Assembly (NCBI RefSeq): GCF_039555335.1
Contig: NC_092640.1
Span: 44,356,099 to 44,420,098 of the forward strand
Source of the DNA: Amphiura filiformis
Taxonomy: Eukaryota; Echinodermata; Ophiuroidea; Amphilepidida; Amphiuridae
Reading direction: 5' to 3'
Length of the DNA: 64,000 nucleotides
The notes beneath the pieces are model-generated. The model made no database searches. It saw only the letters and a program-made list of their open reading frames with translations, and was not told the origin of the DNA. How positions within the stretch are numbered: position 1 is the stretch's first letter; the number at the start of each line of letters is the position of its first letter. Positions 38,134 to 48,215 of this stretch are shown one piece after another. The translations under genes and the position numbers were made by a program.

Positions 38134-38243
38134 ACTTGACTGGTAATCATAGTGGTATGAGGCTCTGCCACCATAGTCATTGTGTGAGTAGTGGATACCA
38201 GTATCAATAACATACTAGTATACAGTCTGGCCAGATCCAGTGC
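38134..38243 (-). pseudogene. Subtilase pseudogene exon 5: catalytic Asp, with stop codon
   Basis: After completing an Arg codon split by the intron, the frame reads TGSGQTVY, then TAG (38217-38215), then YVIDTGIHYSHNDYGGRA. The Asp codon is 38205-38203. The family has a residue, not a stop, at this strand, so it is a nonsense change. Acceptor TTTTCACAG and donor AGT|GTAAGT are intact. An alternative AG inside CTAG would put the reading out of frame. Confidence 0.85.
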
Positions 38244-38498
38244 CTGTGAAAAGTGATTTAAGAAACTCAACAATAAGAACCTTTATAAAATTAAAATTCT
38301 TTCCAATTGCGATATTTCATGCATTCAACACTTATGGGCCCTTATAAGACTCTTATATGTCTGTGACCACGCAATAAAAACCTTATTTACATCCATCTGG
38401 TCTTAAATTGCAATAAATTACAGTGGGTAACATCTTTCATATTGTATAACAACTGTTTTTGCAACAGAGATTTTGTAACTAATTCTATAAGTTCTATT

Positions 38499-38687
38499 CG
38501 CTGTCGTATTGCACGTTAGTAACCATTGGTTACTGCTCCAAGCCTGGTCTCATACACCTGTTCCGAATTTTGATATGCCATAGGCTTTGTGTTGTGATCA
38601 TTTTGATCAGTGGTTCATAACAAAGAAAGCGTGATCCAGTTGACCTGGCAACTGTCATATTGTAACGTGCACTACGACAGCAAATTG
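38499..38687. mobile_element. MITE, TIR GCTGTCGTATTGCACGTTA
   Basis: GCTGTCGTATTGCACGTTA at the left and TAACGTGCACTACGACAGC at the right are inverses with one mismatch. About 190 bp in intron 4. Confidence 0.65.
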
Positions 38688-39255
38688 TTCCAAACTTGCT
38701 AAGATAGGGCACATCTGTTAGAAGACAATAGGGCTATTCAATAAAAGGAGCCATTTTTCATACCACTTGTTTGTCAAATTGATAAAAGGGTGCTCTACTT
38801 TTATGAATCACATGTATAAATCACCGTAGTTATATTATTAGTCATTGACGAATCACATGCACAAAACACTACGTTTCATCATGCAATTTGACGCACATTA
38901 CATCACATCAATTATACGATGCATACATCCTACATGTTTCCATCAGAAAGGGGTATATTGGAAATATCGTTTGTGTTTTAGCGAAAAAGGGGCATTGTTA
39001 AAGGCCATGAAGGGCAAAAAAATTGTGAAATCGCTAAAGGTGTTTTTATCCTGAAAATCCGACGATCATGAGTACCAGCGGTTACATGGAATACGGAAAC
39101 GGGGCCAGAGTGAACCAAATTGTGCACATTATTTTGAGAATTAAAGAGAAAGGGAGAGAATGAGAGGGAGAGGGGAGACAGACAGACAGACACCCCGACA
39201 GATTGATAGACAGACATCATAATGGGTATGAAAATAAAATGTGATCTACACTTAC

Positions 39256-40120
39256 GGGGTGGGTTGTAGACATCATTAAGGGGGCACACAGGATCACTCA
39301 AAGTCGGGTATTTTAGACATTGTTTTGTATTGTATCTTTAAAAGTAATGATGATAAGTATATAAAAGTATACATTTTCAGAAAGGAAATAACACAAGGAA
39401 TCCAACTAACGCACGGCAGATTTCTGCAAAATTGAGCAGTTTTTGAGAAAAGCGATCAAATTGATTTTCCATGCCAATCTTTTTTAGGGTCATCATAACA
39501 ACTTACCTAAATTTCAAAATTGATGAAAATTGCATATTTGTGTTCTTAAGACACAGATCTAGAAAGTGTTTTCTTAAATTTTTGAATTTTTACTTCGTTA
39601 TAAAAATATGGGTCAAAAAGGATTAAAATTTGACTTTTTTTTCAATTTTGACCAAAATTTGGGATATTTTAAGGTATATTTTCAAAACGAAGAAAAAATT
39701 CAAAAATTTGAGGAAAAAATCTTTCTAGATTTGTGTCTTTAGAACACAAATATCTTATTTTTGTCAATTTTGATATTTAGGGTAAGTTGTTATGGCGGAC
39801 CGAAAAAAAATTGGCATGGAAAATCAATGTTGGCGCTTTTCTCAAAAAGTGCTCATTTTTGCAGAAATCTGCCGTAAGTTGGATTCCTTGCATCATTTCC
39901 TTTCTGAAAATGTGTACTTTTATGTACTTATCTTCATTACTTTTAAAGATACAATACAAAACAATGTCTAAAAATTTCCACTTTGAGTGATCCTGTGTGC
40001 CACCTTAAGTGGCAGGTCCCTTTGATCAACACGGTCAAGTCCCCATGATCCTACTGCTTGTGCTTGGTATACCCCATCCTCCTCACAATACTCAATGAAA
40101 TTCCGATTACGAGCAAGTAG
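39256..40120 (-). pseudogene. Subtilase pseudogene exon 4, interrupted by a transposon
   Basis: The coding parts are 40120-40005 and 39279-39256; the TTAA is present in both because it is the target duplication. Before insertion the exon read through GSWGLDRVDQRDLPLNDVYNPP with TTAA inside the Leu-Asn codons. This is the propeptide end and the start of the mature enzyme (WGLDR is typical of proteinase K N-termini). With the element present, minus-strand translation runs LPLKVAHRITQSGNF and stops. No donor/acceptor pair at the element ends restores the frame. The outer splice sites (TTTTAG and CCCC|GTAAGT) remain good. Confidence 0.85.
39280..40004. mobile_element. TTAA-flanked foldback element inside the protease exon
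   Basis: TTAA at 39276-39279 and 40005-40008 flank a 725-bp hairpin. The ends are GGGGGCACACAGGATCAC and, from the other side, GGTGGCACACAGGATCAC. The arms stay alike for hundreds of bases through AAAGTAATGATGATAAGT and CAGAAAGGAAAT. TTAA duplication is the hallmark of piggyBac and also of Kolobok; there is no transposase, so it moved in trans. High arm similarity and a clean target site suggest a fairly young insertion. Confidence 0.9.
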
Positions 40121-40634
40121 CTAAAAGGCAAATCATTAATATGGTCATCATTAAAAGTTTGGAATTCTTGCCATAACCTTGCTCGGGGGCACTCCCATTG
40201 TGGCCTGTACACCATCCGCGAGAATCAACTTTTGAAAAGCACCCTAAACGAGGATTTACCCTTGGCTAAAATGATACCCTTTAGAAACAGGTAACATGCG
40301 CCCGTTTTCACACTCGACCTGTTTTTACACTTGCCTGTTTTCACACGTTATAGGTTGAAAGATATTAAAGTAAATGAAACTTTTATGGCGAACAACAAGT
40401 AACATGGCTTACATTTGTGGGTATAACAAGCATATGAACATTCAACACTTTATTTGGTCTAGCAAGAAAAGTTAATTTTCAATCCGATGGCACTTCCACC
40501 TGATGATTCACTAGATATGATCTTCTCATTCGATGTTGAAAAGGAAAACATTTTTAAAATGGCCCCCAGAGAGAATTTTGTCCCGCTTTGGCAAGAATTG
40601 ACATTATGCTTGTTATATTAATTTACTATACATA

Positions 40635-41358
40635 CGAGGGTCATTCAAAAAGTTCTACCTCCTTTGTCATATCTCTGTTTCCGTACGTGTCAGGAAATTG
40701 AAAATACCCATAACACTTAAATCTGTGATTTTTGATTTTTGAAGATGTGTTGGTTAAAGCAAATACAGATTTGGTACGGAAACGGTCCGAAAAGAAAGGC
40801 TGATTTTAAATGAAATGGTTGCCCACATCTATGTAGAAATTATTACAGATTTATTTCTGCAAAATATCAAATTACTTTCTTTTTGTTCAAACCGTTGAAT
40901 CAATATCTAATGCTGTTATCCATCTTGAAAACATTTTGATGGAGATTATCCAAAGCTACAATATGATGCTTACTAAAATTTTGGTTTCAGTTTTTAACCG
41001 TTTCCGACACACCAAATCTGTATTTGCTTTAACCAACATATCGTCAGCCTGCTAAGCTAATTGCCCAAGTCATTTTTACATGTTTCTCATTTGCAATTTT
41101 GATTTTCTGAGTAATAAACACATAATTAATCAAATTCTAGCTGCATTTTTCATTAACTTGTGGAATACATCTCTTTTGATGTTAGGCAATTAGCGTAGCA
41201 GGGTGACGATATCTAAACAACCAAAAATCACATTTGCATCAAATAATTTTTATTTTGTAGTCTAGATTTAAGAGTATAATCATGGATAATTTCAATATCC
41301 TGACACGTAAAATAACAGAGCTGTGATAATGGAAGTAGAACTTTTTGAATGACCCTCG
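40635..41358. mobile_element. Tc1/mariner-like MITE, CGAGGGTCATTC ends
   Basis: TA, then CGAGGGTCATTCAAAAAG, and at the right CTTTTTGAATGACCCTCG then TA. GAGGGTCATTCAAAAAGTT-like ends are common in mariner elements. No transposase frame. Another small element is nested inside. Confidence 0.8.
41042..41208. mobile_element. MITE nested in the mariner-like element
   Basis: CGTCAGCCTGCTAAGCTAATT at the left and AATTAGCGTAGCAGGGTGACG at the right are inverted with few mismatches. 167 bp. Confidence 0.65.
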
Positions 41359-41460
41359 TATTTCATTTTTAAAGGGTCCCTTGTTTGTTTCCTTTTTTTT
41401 TCAAATTTAACATTATTTTACTCTGATGGCAAAATAATTAATATGGCAGTCTACTTTTTT

Positions 41461-41794
41461 TAAATGAAAATAAATAAATAAATAAATAAATGTAGATATT
41501 TATATAGCGCATTATGCCGTAAACAGCCTCAAAGCGCTTTACATTTATTCCGCCGTCATTAGAATATGTCGGAACCACGTTTGCAGCCTACAAGTGGCGC
41601 AGGCTCCATCAGTACAACGACTGTAACTACCCCTAACAGCTTCCCATTGCACCTGGGTGGGGTGAGGCAAGCGAGGCAAAGCGCCTTGCCCAAGGGCAAC
41701 ACGGTGGTGGGACGGGAATCGAACCCACGTGCGTCGAGCAAACTCTCAGATTATGAGTCCAAGGCCGTAACCACTGAACCACCGTGCTCGCAAT
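41461..41794 (-). mobile_element. tRNA-Met-derived SINE
   Basis: The minus-strand head carries a Pol III A box TGGTTCAGTGG (41781-41771) and B box GGTTCGATTCC (41725-41715). The anticodon-arm text CTCATAATCTGA is like elongator tRNA-Met. The body contains AAAGCGCTTTGAGG and GCGCTATATAAATA, a LINE-like 3' region, and ends in ATTT repeats. Both promoter boxes look intact. It lies between exons 3 and 4 of the broken subtilase, on the same strand. Confidence 0.85.
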
Positions 41795-41838
41795 AAAGAA
41801 CAACACTATTTACATCAATTGTTTCAATTTCAACTTAC

Positions 41839-41979
41839 ACGTCGAACATGATTCTCAGAGATGTTAAGCGCGATGCCATTGAGTCTTTCCCATTTAGAGG
41901 TGACTGTGCCAAAGTTTCCATTGCCTGGCCCAAATTGGCTCTCAAATCGAGTGATAAAATCATCAAGGGAAACTCCATC
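41839..41979 (-). pseudogene. Subtilase pseudogene exon 3: I9 propeptide
   Basis: 47 codons, phase 0 at both ends. DGVSLDDFITRFES and FNGIALNIS-like text (here LNGIALNISENHVRR) match the inhibitor I9 fold that chaperones and blocks S8 proteases. Acceptor ACTGCAG, donor CGACGT|GTAAGT. Undamaged. Confidence 0.8.
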
Positions 41980-42162
41980 CTGCAGTAACCATGGTAATAT
42001 AAAATAAATTGTGAAATTCAGGTTTTAAAGTCTGGACATGCTGGACTAAGTCCATGAATTACAAATCACAAATTAATCTGGTCTTAATTACACTAGACAG
42101 GATTTTTTTATTTTCATGTATCAAAATAAAACACTAGGATTCTGATGTACTATGTGTGACTT

Positions 42163-43205
42163 CTCTCTAGTCCGAAGGGTCGCTAGTCCGAAGGTTCTCT
42201 AGTCTGAATATAGAACAAGGGTTAGGGTTTAGGGTTTTATGTTTAGGGTTAGCGAGCCTTATTCTATATTTGGACATGCAGGCCCGTCGGTATATAGCCA
42301 TATGGAGGGTTCGAGGGTTCGATTTAACCCCCTAAAATTTTGAAACCAAAAAAGGAGAGCATGGGAAATGTGGGTGAAATGGCCATTTTAGCACAAAAAT
42401 TGTTATTTTTCGCGTGCTACGCGCGCATTTGTCCCGCTGATTTTAGAATCAGATTAGTGGGACGATTCGAAAATTCCCCCAATGGCCGGTGTCTGTAGGC
42501 CTATGTGGAAAATACAAATGATGACTTCATTATTACTTTGGCTCTTTGTCTCTTCTAGATTTGACGATCTTTTAAAATTTATTTAAAAACGATGCCCAAG
42601 AAAGCTTAATTCAGAGATGAAAGAAGTGATATAACATAGGAAAATAAGAAAATAATTGGTATTATTTGTGATTAAATAACGCATCTGTTTTTTTGCAACT
42701 TTTGCTTGTTTTAACTGCCCTAATTTGCGTCTTTGCTATAATATATTGAATCTATAATATTCCTGATAATAATGTAAAAACGGTGCACCAAATGACTACA
42801 TTTTTCAAAATAAATCAAATTCTGAGGGGCCCTCAGGTCAGACACTCCCCCTGCACCTGATTTGCAACTTGTTCTTGTTTTAAACATGCTAATTTGCCTC
42901 TTTGCTATAATACATTGAAACCATATATTTCTGATAATAATGTAAAAATGGTGCACCAAATGCCTTCAATTGGGACTTCATACATCATTTAATAATAACC
43001 TCCAGAAATCTGCAAAAACGAACCCCCTAACTCGGAGGGCTGGCTACGGGCCTGTAGATAACCTTATTTATTATTCGGACTAGCGAACCCTCGGACTAGA
43101 GAACCCAACATTCAGCGAACCTTTTTCCGAATTTGGACTAGCAAATTGTAAATTACATGTTCGGATTAGCGAACCTTCGGACTAAGGAGCCTTCGGACTA
43201 GAGAG
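42163..43205. mobile_element. CTAGTCCGAAGG-ended element with nested insertion
   Basis: Both ends repeat CTCTCTAGTCCGAAGG and further CTAGTCCGAAGGTTC units in inverse orientation. Near the left end is GGGTTAGGGTTTAGGG, telomere-like in sequence. The centre (about 42280-43055) is a second element with CAGGCCCGT ends. Confidence 0.7.
42280..43055. mobile_element. CAGGCCCGT-ended element nested in the previous one
   Basis: Left CAGGCCCGTCGG, right inverse CAGGCCCGTAGCCAGCC, resembling the hAT-like element at 28734-28988. A clean 8-bp duplication is not visible. Internal direct repeats (GCACCAAATGACTAC-like) near 42785 and 42950. Confidence 0.5.
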
Positions 43206-43358
43206 TTGCTATGGCCTCCAATGTTTCTAAAGTGTATTTTAATACAGAAAAAATCTATATACACGTATAAGAAGGCTACTCTCTCTGCCCCTACTATTTC
43301 TCGCTGTCTCTCCCTCTCATAATATCCATCTATCTATCTCTCTTGACTCCCATGAGAA

Positions 43359-43543
43359 CTACCTGCCGATTGGCCAAAAAGAAGTTTCCATTATCAATTG
43401 GACCAATCAGCAACATTGTTAGAATAATTTCACCACACAAAAAAATTGGGGTGAATTATTTGCAAAGCTCCATTCTGATTGGTGATTAAAGTGAAGATAT
43501 CATGTAATTGACCAATCAGAGGCAATGTTACATCGGCAGGTAG
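43359..43543. mobile_element. Small MITE with CCAAT/ATTGG motifs
   Basis: CTACCTGCCGAT at the left and ATCGGCAGGTAG at the right; four ATTGG/CCAAT pentamers inside, two per arm. It ends about 50 bp from the signal-peptide exon. Confidence 0.6.
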
Positions 43544-43591
43544 TGCTCGGGGGTTAAAAAACCTATCATAAAGAAAGACCCATTCTTTTAC

Positions 43592-43717
43592 CTTTATTTT
43601 GCACAAGTAGCTTCCTGGAATTTTCCAGTTAGCCGTTCTGTATCTGTTATCCAGACCGTAGGCCACAGCAGCCAACAAAAGCACTGTAAGTAATTTCATT
43701 GTCGATGGATTGATGGT
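43592..43717 (-). pseudogene. Subtilase pseudogene exon 2: start codon and signal peptide
   Basis: Acceptor TTCTTCTAG, short leader, ATG at 43699-43697, then MKLLTVLLLAAVAYG, a clear signal peptide with a probable cut after the Ala/Gly-rich end. The start of the propeptide follows, NWKIPGSYLCKIK. Donor AAG|GTAAAAG, phase 0. This exon is undamaged. Confidence 0.8.
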
Positions 43718-44513
43718 CTAGAAGAAAAGTAATTAATACAAAATAGTCTAATCAAAAAGGGCCGATTGATTTTTAATTTCTTTTTTATCACACTATATAT
43801 CACGGTTGTTTGATGGCATGTAAAACAGAGAGTCATTTTAAAGAAAAGTTGAACAATTATGGCGCTATTTATCTTAAATCTTGTTTGCATCTTTACAAGG
43901 GGCAGACACTTGTATAATGGTATTAGAACATCAGCAAAAAGACTACCAAATGACAAGGGAATTTTCAAAAAACTGTAAGGTATAACTCATATTATTTGGC
44001 TAATTTGAATTTAAAATATATGTAAATATCACCCTCAATTTTGCACACAAATATACAGTTTATAGAATTAAAAGTACCACAAAGAGCAGAAAAAGATGAA
44101 TATAGAAACGAAAATCTATGTTAAAAATTGTTTTCTTTCATGAGTTTTGACTCGAAGATGATTAATCAGACTACCAGTTTCATTATATTTTTGAAACAAA
44201 AAGCAAGGGAAAATATCAGTATTGACAAAGTTTAAGTAGAGATATTACAATTTCATGTACAATTTCCTATTTTATCTTTAATACACAGGTTTCGGTTTAA
44301 CCTCTAAGCAGGCTTATGTTAACACATTAACGCTACCAACAAATGGAAAGAAAAAAAGCAAGGCACACCAACTTGACGTGGGGGAACAAGTAAAATACAG
44401 ACTAGATAGTACGAAGGGGGGGGGAACAAAATAGGCATTAGAAGAAAAAGTGTACTAGAACAAGCGATGAAAATCACTGAGAACATAAGTAGACAAAAAC
44501 CAAACAACCAATG

Positions 44514-44585
44514 TAGGCCTAAAAACAGGCAATGTAGGCCTAAAAACAGGCAAACCAATGTAGGCCTAAAAACAGGCAAACCAAC
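44514..44585. repeat. Short TAGGCCTAAAAACAGGC tandem repeat
   Basis: Three copies of CAATGTAGGCCTAAAAACAG with spacers of 0 or 5 bases (GGC / GGCAAAC). Confidence 0.85.
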
Positions 44586-44658
44586 AAAGGTATGAAAGAC
44601 TGAATTTGGATGATTTGTAAGATTTTCAGAATGAGCAAATTGTTGAATAGGTCTTTAA

Positions 44659-45278
44659 GGGATCTGGAATGAGCGTTTTAAGCATTTCGACAGTATTTTT
44701 GTGGGACATGAGAGCACATCAGACATATCGAATTGCATTCTGAATACGAAGAATGTCTTTCTGATATCAAATAATTTTCATTTTTAAAATTCATGATATA
44801 ATACAAATTTTATGACAAATTATTAAAATTTAATAGTTTTCACATTTTTGATATATAACAGTCCTCAAAGTAAATTTTATAAATCTAATGATATATTCTT
44901 AAAGTGTATGTAGCTGGGAGGAAAAGCCGACGATCAATTGAAAATTTTGACATTTCATATATTGAAGATATGGATTTTTTTCCCAAAAAGACCTATTTTT
45001 TTGTGTGTTGTGGGGAAAATTTTTCAATTGATCGTCAGCTTTTCATCCCACCTACATACACTTTAAGTACAACTCATCAGATTTATAAAGTTTACTTCAA
45101 GTACTGTTAAATATCAAAAATATCAATTTTTAATGATTTGCCATAAAATGTGTATTACATTGCGAATTTAAAAAAATCAAAATTATTTGATATCAGAAGG
45201 TCTTTCTTCGTATTCGATATGTCTGATGTGCTCTAATGTCCCACAATAAATACTGTCCAAACGTTCATACCCCATCCT
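44659..45278. mobile_element. TTAA-flanked foldback element in intron 1
   Basis: TTAA at 44655-44658 and 45279-45282 (a 5-bp TTTAA match is also possible). Arms share GACATGAGAGCACATCAGAC-like and CGACGATCAATTGAAAA pieces in inverse orientation over most of their length. 620 bp, no transposase. Confidence 0.75.
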
Positions 45279-45324
45279 TTAAGGTAAAATACAAACAAAT
45301 GAAGAGTTTCTCCAAAGAACTTAC

Positions 45325-45483
45325 CTCTAAGTCTTCACGGATCACGCTTATTCTTCAAGTCCTTCCAGATCAAGCGATGATTCTTTATGTTTAATCTTCA
45401 AGCTCTTCAAAATCAAACTCAGACTGTGAGTGTTTTTCAAGTTTGTACAACTTTTAGGTCTCGTCACTAGTCGTCTGTCCTAT
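45325..45483 (-). other. Subtilase pseudogene exon 1 (5'UTR)
   Basis: Non-coding first exon inferred from the TATA box and the donor CTTAGAG|GTAAGT. Its 5' edge is an estimate. It joins to the acceptor at 43718. A TTAA-flanked element (44659-45278) sits only about 45 bp inside the intron. Confidence 0.5.
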
Positions 45484-45509
45484 GAAATGGAGTCTGCAAA
45501 TCGCACCGA

Positions 45510-45517
45510 CTTATATA
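45510..45517 (-). promoter_or_regulatory. TATA box of the broken subtilase gene
   Basis: Minus-strand TATATAAG lies about 30 bp upstream of the likely start site near 45483, and the following exon ends in a consensus donor. It is the best core promoter candidate in the window. Confidence 0.6.
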
Positions 45518-45894
45518 GATGAAAATGGGTCAGAAATCTAAATAACAATAAGTGAACTTGCACCTGATGATGACATTGCATGATCCCAGGGACGCGATTA
45601 ACGTAGCCTAACAATGAATACAGACATGGATAGCAACAGGTTGCTAAAACAAACTTATGTTTACTGTGGCCTTTTTTCCACTTCTGACTGGGTTGTAACA
45701 ATAGATTATTCAAGTTCAATGTACCCAATGACATGACGTCATTTTACATAACCTATAGCAACAGTACCAGACATCCATGGAACCGGTATGTTTACTACTT
45801 TTTCACTGCTGAGTGGGTCACAATAGTTCACATCAAACTGAGTTTAGTAAACCTTTTCCATCATGAACATGGACCCCCCTCACCTGTCAGACCC

Positions 45895-46129
45895 CTAAAG
45901 TTTGTTCGGCTTATATAAAGCGGAAATTATTCGGCTTTTGTTATTGCGCACATCAATCAAGTCCCAACTCACACTCTCGTAAATTCACGTAAGCGTGCGC
46001 CAGTCACCCATTACGCAATGCACAACTAGCATAAGCATCGCGCCCAAATGTGTGCATGCCATTCTATATCAATACACAGTGTCATTAGTCTTAATTTTCC
46101 CCGCCTTATATAAACCGAACAAACTTTAG
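45895..46129. mobile_element. MITE with TATA-bearing ends upstream of the subtilase promoter
   Basis: Ends CTAAAGTTTGTTCGG and CCGAACAAACTTTAG are exact inverses and continue into CTTATATAAAGCGG / CCGCCTTATATAAA. Each arm therefore carries a TATATAA box. 235 bp, about 400 bp upstream of the TATA box at 45510. Confidence 0.75.
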
Positions 46130-46172
46130 CAGTTTACAAACATAGACAGACACACATGACCATGAATATAGA

Positions 46173-46265
46173 TTGGGCTATCCCATTTGAATTCCACACT
46201 CCCCCTGTGGAAGATTTTGGAAATATCTTCCACAGGGGGAATATGTTTTCAGATGTAATTGGTCA
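46173..46265. repeat. MITE of the ATTTGAAATTCACAC family
   Basis: GGGCTATCCCATTTGAATTCC, then CCCCCTGTGGAAGAT and its inverse ATCTTCCACAGGGGG. Confidence 0.7.
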
Positions 46266-46299
46266 GGGTTAATCATTTTAAACCCCATACCAGTCTAAA

Positions 46300-48055
46300 C
46301 GCAGGACAACCGATCTTTTGTTCTGCTTAGTCGCGCTAAAAGTCGATCGATACATGTTAAAATCAACACAATTCCGAGATACACCTTTTTGCTATGAAAT
46401 TTATTTTCTCGGTCAAATATAAAGCAAAATTTTTTTTTTCTTCAGTAATGTCAAATAAAAACATAGTGCTTGGATGAACATTTTTTTAAAAATCCTGGTG
46501 TTAAAATTAAGCATCAAATTGTGTCTTTTAGTGTGATATTTTTGATTTTTATAGGCCTTTAGTTCGCCCCGTGAGCTTTTTACAGAATTCATTTTTAGCG
46601 TCTCAAACTAATATAGTTTGCTAAAGAAAGATATTTCCCACCTCTGTAAAGCACATCGTGTGGGTCTATATATTATAGTTTTGTCAGAATTTCCGTTTTT
46701 ATTTTACCCTTTTCCCTTTATGTCTCGAAAATGTCAAACTTAGTACTTTACCTCGAGAGCAACCAGGAGAAATAATCGATATTTCAATTGTTGTCAACCC
46801 AGGTCCCTTTTCCATTGAAAACCAGGATTGCCTGACCAGCGATTTGGTAGCCCAAATCCCCAATTCTGGTAAATGAGGTGGATTTTGGAAATTTGCTCCT
46901 GTGATAGCCTGCAATTTCAATTTATAGGGGCTATGGATTCCATGATTATGAAAACCATTTTGTCTGTTTGTTTATTTATTTACCTAGGATGAGGTCCATG
47001 GGAAAATCCACTGTCCAAACCTAGAAAAATGTGTGTGTTATTAGAGGGGATTTTAATTTTCTGTCCCTCCTATCTCCAGGTGAATTTTGAATGTCCCCCC
47101 CCCCCCATCGCGGGTTGGCATTTTCATTACACCCTTCAGACTTGCGCTCGGGTTTGTGTAGGCCTATTTGTCATAATTTAGCGCTATAGGACCTACTTTC
47201 TAAATGTATAGCTATAGCCGTGCTATATAAATATTATAAGGTACCGGTATGTAATATTATGTAGGCCTATGGGGGTGGGGTGGGTACTCAACACATTTTA
47301 ACCATGACTTACAATGCAAGGCTCATTGTTACCATAAATGATTTTTCCTTTAGGTCATTATAATAGGTTGTTATAAACTTCCGTGTTTAACCTTGTATTG
47401 TTTTGGCTGCTTCATTATGACTTTCGGTGGGTTTAAGCAATTTCAAACAAACACAAACAAAAGGCACTATACCGAAACACTAGGTAATTTCTTTGCTATA
47501 TTGAAGTTCTGGCAAAACTGTATCCAGGCCGGGCACCCAGAGATATCGATCCACAATGCTAGTATTTCACTCGTGGATTTTAAATTTTTTTCAGCTGGTA
47601 GTCAAAAATTATGGAATCAAAACGGAAATTCTGACAAAACTATGATATATCGCTCACGGTGATGTGCGTTAGAAAGTTGGGAAAAATCCTTTTTTAGCGA
47701 ACTATATTACTTTGAAAAGCTAAAAGGTTGATCCAAAAAAAGGCTCACGGGCAGAGTTGAAGCCTATCAAAATCGAAAATCTTACACTAAATGACTGAAT
47801 TTCACGACTAAGTTTAACACTAAGATTTGAAAAAAAAATACAGTATCAAGCATTACAGTTTTTCCTGACATTTACTGAAAAAAATGAAAATTATTGCTTT
47901 TCATTTGGCCGAGAAAAAAAAATTTTACACTGAAAAGGTGTAACTCAAAATTTTGTTCATTTGAATACCAAATTCGATCGTTTGTATTGCCTTATTAAAT
48001 GACTGAGTGAGCCTTGCAGAACAATAACAATCGGTTGTCCAGCGTCCTAACTGAT
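46300..48055. mobile_element. Large foldback element, arms of several hundred bp
   Basis: GGACAACCGAT (46305) and ATCGGTTGTCC (48029) mark the edges. Matching arm pieces inside include TTTTCTCGGTC / GGCCGAGAAAA, CCCGTGAGC / GCTCACGGG and TGTCAGAATTTCCGTTTT / AAACGGAAATTCTGACA. A C-run at 47096. No transposase recognised. Confidence 0.65.
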
Positions 48056-48124
48056 ACTCCCCTGTATTATGTGTTTACCTATATCATTTACAACTGGAAT
48101 GAGTATTTCAAATGGAAGTTAACC

Positions 48125-48215
48125 AAATGTCTATTCTATTTGAAACTCGTACTCCCACTGTGGAAGACTTTAGCTAAATCTTCCACAGTGGCAGTGTAGA
48201 TTTTAAAAGGAATAG
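48125..48215. repeat. MITE of the ATTTGAAATTCACAC family
   Basis: TCTATTTGAAACTCGTACTCC, CACTGTGGAAGACTTTAG, inverse CTTCCACAGTGG, and GGAATAGCCC at the end. Confidence 0.7.

Noticed and set aside
39280..40004. Element acting as a new intron (introner) in exon 4
   Set aside because: The GT at one end (AAG|GTGG) has no acceptor partner that keeps the frame; the other end reads CCCCCTTAATG with no usable AG.
42221..42262. Interstitial telomere array
   Set aside because: Only a few imperfect TTAGGG-like units, inside a transposon end.
43800..43935. Homologous intron sequence shared with 62465-62600
   Set aside because: The two pieces lie in different introns of the paralogues, and the 62465 copy has inverted ends, so a dispersed MITE is the better explanation.
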